Source: Streptomyces camponoticapitis
GTDB lineage: Bacteria > Actinomycetota > Actinomycetes > Streptomycetales > Streptomycetaceae
Assembly: GCF_014646115.1 (NCBI RefSeq)
Contig: NZ_BMMV01000001.1
Location: 484,084-548,083 of the forward strand
Length of the DNA stretch: 64,000 nucleotides
Direction of reading: 5' to 3'
Each line of letters opens with the position of its first letter. The first letter of the stretch is position 1. Below the pieces are notes generated by a model. It searched no databases and was not told the DNA's origin. It worked only from the letters and a program-made list of their open reading frames with translations. The translations under genes and the position numbers were made by a program. Positions 61,343 through 64,000 of this stretch are shown piece by piece.

Positions 61343-63648
61343 CGGCCGGTCCCGTCACCGCCGGTCTCAGGGCCGGTCTCACCGCCGGTCTCAGGGCCGG
61401 TCTCATGACCCACCGCTGAGCTGCCGCGACCGCCGCCACGCCCACGCCCCGGCAACGTCCACGCCCGGTCCCCCAGCAGCGCGAGCGCCGCCGGCAGCAG
61501 TACGCCGCGTACCACCGTCGCGTCGACGAGGATCGCCACCGCCATCCCCGTACCGAGCATCTTGTACTCGATCGCGGACAGCGTCGTGAAGACCGAGAAG
61601 ACGCCGATCATGATGGCGGCGGCGCTGGTCACGACACCCGCGCTGGCCGCGATGCCGCCGACGATCGCCTCGCGACGGCCTTCGGGGCCGCCCGGCGAAC
61701 CGGTCCACCGCTCGCGGATCCGGCTGAGGATGAAGATGTGGTAGTCCATGCTCAGCCCGAAGAGAATCACGAACATGAACAGCGGCAGCCAACTCACCAC
61801 ACCGCCATAGGCGTTGAAGTCGAGCACCGACTCCAGCCGGCCTCCCTGGAAGACCGCGACGAGCACCCCGTACGCCGCCCCGATCGACAGCAGGTTGAGC
61901 GCGATCGACACGAGCGGCAGGGCAAGCGAGCGGAAGGCGACGGCCAGCAGGACGAAGGCCAGCACGAGGACGAAGGCGAAGACCAGCGGCGTCCGCGCCG
62001 TCACCTGCCGGGTGAAGTCGTACGGCATGGCGGTCCGGCCCGCGACGGCGACCTCGGTCCCCCGCACCGCTCCCACCGTCGCGGGCAGCGCCCGCTCCCG
62101 CAGGAATTCCAGGGCCCGCCCGGACTCCGCGTCCGTACCGGCCCCGGCCAGCGGCACCCGGACCACCAGCGCGCCACCGACCGGCGCCGTCGTGATCGGC
62201 TCGCGCAGCGCGCCGTCGCTCCGCGCGGCCCGCTCGTGCAGCGCGTCGACCGCCGCGCGCACCTCGGGGCTGTCGTCCGACACCACCACGCGCGCGGGCG
62301 TGGCCGCGCCGGGGAACACCCGCTGCATCCGGGCGCCCGCGTCGGCCGCCGCCGAGACCCCGCGCGGCAGGCTCTGGATCTGCGTGGCGTCCTGGAGGTG
62401 CATCCCGAACGCGGGCAGAGCCATGAGTGCGAGGAGGAGCGCCGCCGTACCTCCGGTGAGCAGCGGACGGCGTACGACCTTCTCCGCCACGGCCGTCCAG
62501 ACCCGTGAGCGGCCCGCCGCCGTCCGGCGCCGCCCCAGCCACGGGATCCTGCCCATGTCGACGCGGTCGCCCAGAGCGGCCACCAGCGCGGGCAGGACCG
62601 TCACCGAGCCGAGCACCGCCAGACCGACCACCAGGACGGTCCCGAGGGTGAGCCCCTTGAACACGTCGACGCCGGTGAACAGCAGGCCCGTCATGCACAC
62701 CATCACGGTCAGACCGGACACGACGACGGCGTGGCCCGAGGTGCGCGACGCGATCCGAAGCGCCTCCCCGACCGGGCGTCCGGCCGCGCGTTCCTCCCGG
62801 ACACGGCGCAGATGGAAGAGCGAGTAGTCGATGCCGACCGCCATTCCGATGAGCAGCACGATCGCGGACGCGGCGCTGTTGAACGGCACCCACCGGCCGA
62901 GCGTGTCCAGCAGCCCGAACGCGCCCGCGACGGCGGTGGCCGCCAGCAGCAGCGGGATTCCGGCCGCGATCAGCGAGCCGAAGACGACGAGCAGGATGAC
63001 GACGGTGAGCGGCAGCGAGGTGGTCTCGGCGCGCTTCATGTCGTCCTTGATGCCGTCGTCGACCGCCGAGGAGAGGCTGGAGTCGCCGGCCTGGTCGACG
63101 CGCGCGTCGGTGTGCTGCCGCTCCACATCCTTCACGGCGGTGCTCGCGGCCTCGTAGTGGGCCTCGAACTCGGCGTCCGGACCGAGGACTTCGAAGGTCA
63201 CGAGGTCGGCCGTGCCGTCCTCGGAGACCCAGCGCCCGCCGTGTGCGGCGAGCGGCGAGCCGACGTCCCGTACGGCGTCGGGCATGGCGCGCAGGGCCGC
63301 GACCAGGTCCTCCGTGGCGGCGCGTCCGGCCGCGGGGTCCGCGCCCGCCCGGGGGCGGACCATCACGTTCTCGCGTATCGAGTCGCCGGCGTCAAGCTCG
63401 GAGACCATCCGCTGGCCCCGGCCGGCCTCTCCGGGGTCGGTGGCGCCGACCTGCTCGCCGGGCAGGAAGGAGGTGGACATGACGGCGACCACGACCAGGA
63501 GCAACCAGCCGGCGATGGCCGCCGTACGGTGTCCGGCGGACCAGCCGGCGATGGCCTCGACGAGTCCGGCGCGTGGGGTGTCTTCGCCGGGGCCGGCGCG
63601 TCCCGCGCGTCCCGCCCGTTCGGGTTCTGACTTGATTCGGCGCAGCAT
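61309..63648 (-). CDS. MMPL family RND-type exporter
   Basis: A 779-residue membrane protein with two MMPL repeats, each of several transmembrane helices around a large extracytoplasmic loop. The first contains LLIGMAVGIDYSLFHLRRVREE, the second LFGLSMDYHIFILSRIRERW, the standard Asp-bearing proton-relay segments. It starts at the ATG at 63648 (GGAGAG upstream). The C-terminal tail consists of Thr/Gly/Pro repeats encoded by a 24-bp tandem repeat at 61357-61404. Such transporters export lipids, siderophores or drugs; the substrate here is unknown. Confidence 0.93.
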   Translation of the reverse strand: MLRRIKSEPERAGRAGRAGPGEDTPRAGLVEAIAGWSAGHRTAAIAGWLLLVVVAVMSTSFLPGEQVGATDPGEAGRGQRMVSELDAGDSIRENVMVRPRAGADPAAGRAATEDLVAALRAMPDAVRDVGSPLAAHGGRWVSEDGTADLVTFEVLGPDAEFEAHYEAASTAVKDVERQHTDARVDQAGDSSLSSAVDDGIKDDMKRAETTSLPLTVVILLVVFGSLIAAGIPLLLAATAVAGAFGLLDTLGRWVPFNSAASAIVLLIGMAVGIDYSLFHLRRVREERAAGRPVGEALRIASRTSGHAVVVSGLTVMVCMTGLLFTGVDVFKGLTLGTVLVVGLAVLGSVTVLPALVAALGDRVDMGRIPWLGRRRTAAGRSRVWTAVAEKVVRRPLLTGGTAALLLALMALPAFGMHLQDATQIQSLPRGVSAAADAGARMQRVFPGAATPARVVVSDDSPEVRAAVDALHERAARSDGALREPITTAPVGGALVVRVPLAGAGTDAESGRALEFLRERALPATVGAVRGTEVAVAGRTAMPYDFTRQVTARTPLVFAFVLVLAFVLLAVAFRSLALPLVSIALNLLSIGAAYGVLVAVFQGGRLESVLDFNAYGGVVSWLPLFMFVILFGLSMDYHIFILSRIRERWTGSPGGPEGRREAIVGGIAASAGVVTSAAAIMIGVFSVFTTLSAIEYKMLGTGMAVAILVDATVVRGVLLPAALALLGDRAWTLPGRGRGGGRGSSAVGHETGPETGGETGPETGGDGTGRQRYGPSTTRA
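61357..61404. repeat. 24-bp perfect tandem repeat in the MMPL 3' end
   Basis: Two identical 24-bp units, each itself two 12-bp half-units differing at two positions. On the minus strand they encode ETGPETGG-type repeats. Copy-number change would keep the frame. Confidence 0.85.
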
Positions 63649-63785
63649 GAGCTGCTCTCCTTCATCCGGAGGGTCGTGTCCGTGGAGCTCGCCGCAAGGC
63701 GAGGTGGAGCGTCCTTCTCTGCCCGGGTCGTCGAGTTGCAGCTCGACGGCCCGGGGTTTCTCTGTCCGCGGTGGGACCGCGGCGA

Positions 63786-64000
63786 CTACTCGACGTCCTT
63801 CAGGATCCGTTCGAGCGATCCGGTGCGGCTCTGCAGATCGGTGAGCTGCCGGCCGAGGTCGGCGAGCTGCCTCTCCGTACGCCGCTGGCCCTCCACGGCG
63901 TCGGTGGCGAGCCGGCGGTACTCGTTCCTCTCGGCCCTGGCCTCCCTGCCCCGGCGGCCGACGGTGAAGTGCCACAGGGTCAGCGACACCACGATCAACA
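63786..64000 (-). CDS. Small membrane protein, truncated at the window edge
   Basis: At least 70 residues. The frame reaches the right edge, and the first visible codon (TTG) is probably internal. The visible part is the end of a hydrophobic N-terminal segment (IVVSLTLWHF) followed by a charged helical/coiled-coil tail (REARAERNEYRRLATDAVEG, TERQLADLGRQLTDLQ, LERILKDVE). This is the usual architecture of small one-helix Streptomyces proteins that sit in the membrane with a cytoplasmic coil. Function unknown. Confidence 0.7.
   Translation of the reverse strand, partial: LIVVSLTLWHFTVGRRGREARAERNEYRRLATDAVEGQRRTERQLADLGRQLTDLQSRTGSLERILKDVE

Overview
This is a high-GC actinobacterial chromosome segment, almost certainly Streptomyces. 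The evidence is the strong third-position G/C bias, frequent GTG starts, four-base ATGA/GTGA gene overlaps, a conservon (cvnABCD), a nickel superoxide dismutase with its maturation protease, an actinobacterial Kgd/SucA fusion, and Lon with an HspR-type HAIR box. The order lon - two-component system - kgd - ... - malic enzyme - glutamate ABC transporter - sodX/sodN matches, from memory, the S. coelicolor core arm read backwards, so most of the window is ordinary core chromosome.

Layout. 1-8.3 kb: a truncated NlpC/P60 hydrolase, a conservon ending in a StyA-like flavin monooxygenase, and a PP2C-like protein. 8.3-19.7 kb: a MarR regulator, Lon, an acetyltransferase, a spermidine-synthase-like protein, an OmpR-type two-component system and the 2-oxoglutarate decarboxylase Kgd. 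19.7-31.7 kb: a 12-kb one-strand block. It encodes a CU044_2847/trypsin-co-occurring-domain protein, a trypsin fused to a VMAP-C-like domain, a MoxR-type AAA ATPase, a vWA/TPR protein of the SAV_2336 type, a small RiPP-precursor-like peptide, a HExxH peptide-modifying enzyme and a TIR/NB-ARC/TPR protein. I read this as a conflict/signalling cassette joined to a peptide-maturation cassette. 31.8-46.8 kb: core genes, namely DUF6104, DUF4097/PadR, a DHFR-like reductase, PhoD, an MDR dehydrogenase, a small HTH/Clp-N pair, malic enzyme, a glutamate-type ABC transporter, a methyltransferase, a CGNR zinc-finger protein, SodX and SodN.

46.8-54.1 kb is an accessory island. The 60-bp sodN transcription terminator is present twice (59/60 identical), once right after sodN and once 7.3 kb later. 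Between the copies lie a broken HAD gene, a methyltransferase/phosphotransferase/unknown set, an XRE-TPR regulator with a NUDIX hydrolase, and a lower-GC three-gene operon (probable dual-OB protein plus two DUF488 proteins). Restoring one terminator copy would put sodN next to the convergent ABC transporter, as expected for the ancestral arrangement. 54.1-64 kb: an ABC exporter, a NarL-type two-component system, an EamA/RidA/lipoprotein operon, a TetR regulator, an MMPL exporter and a truncated small membrane protein.

Regulatory DNA worth reading: a HAIR box before lon; a 10-bp inverted repeat at the start of the acetyltransferase; palindromes before the DUF4097-padR pair; two identical TGTCAA-N6-TTGACA operators built into a near-consensus, apparently leaderless promoter before the HTH/Clp-N genes; and a 303-bp inverted-repeat element at 39.3-39.6 kb. 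All protein family names come from reading the translations; no database search was run.
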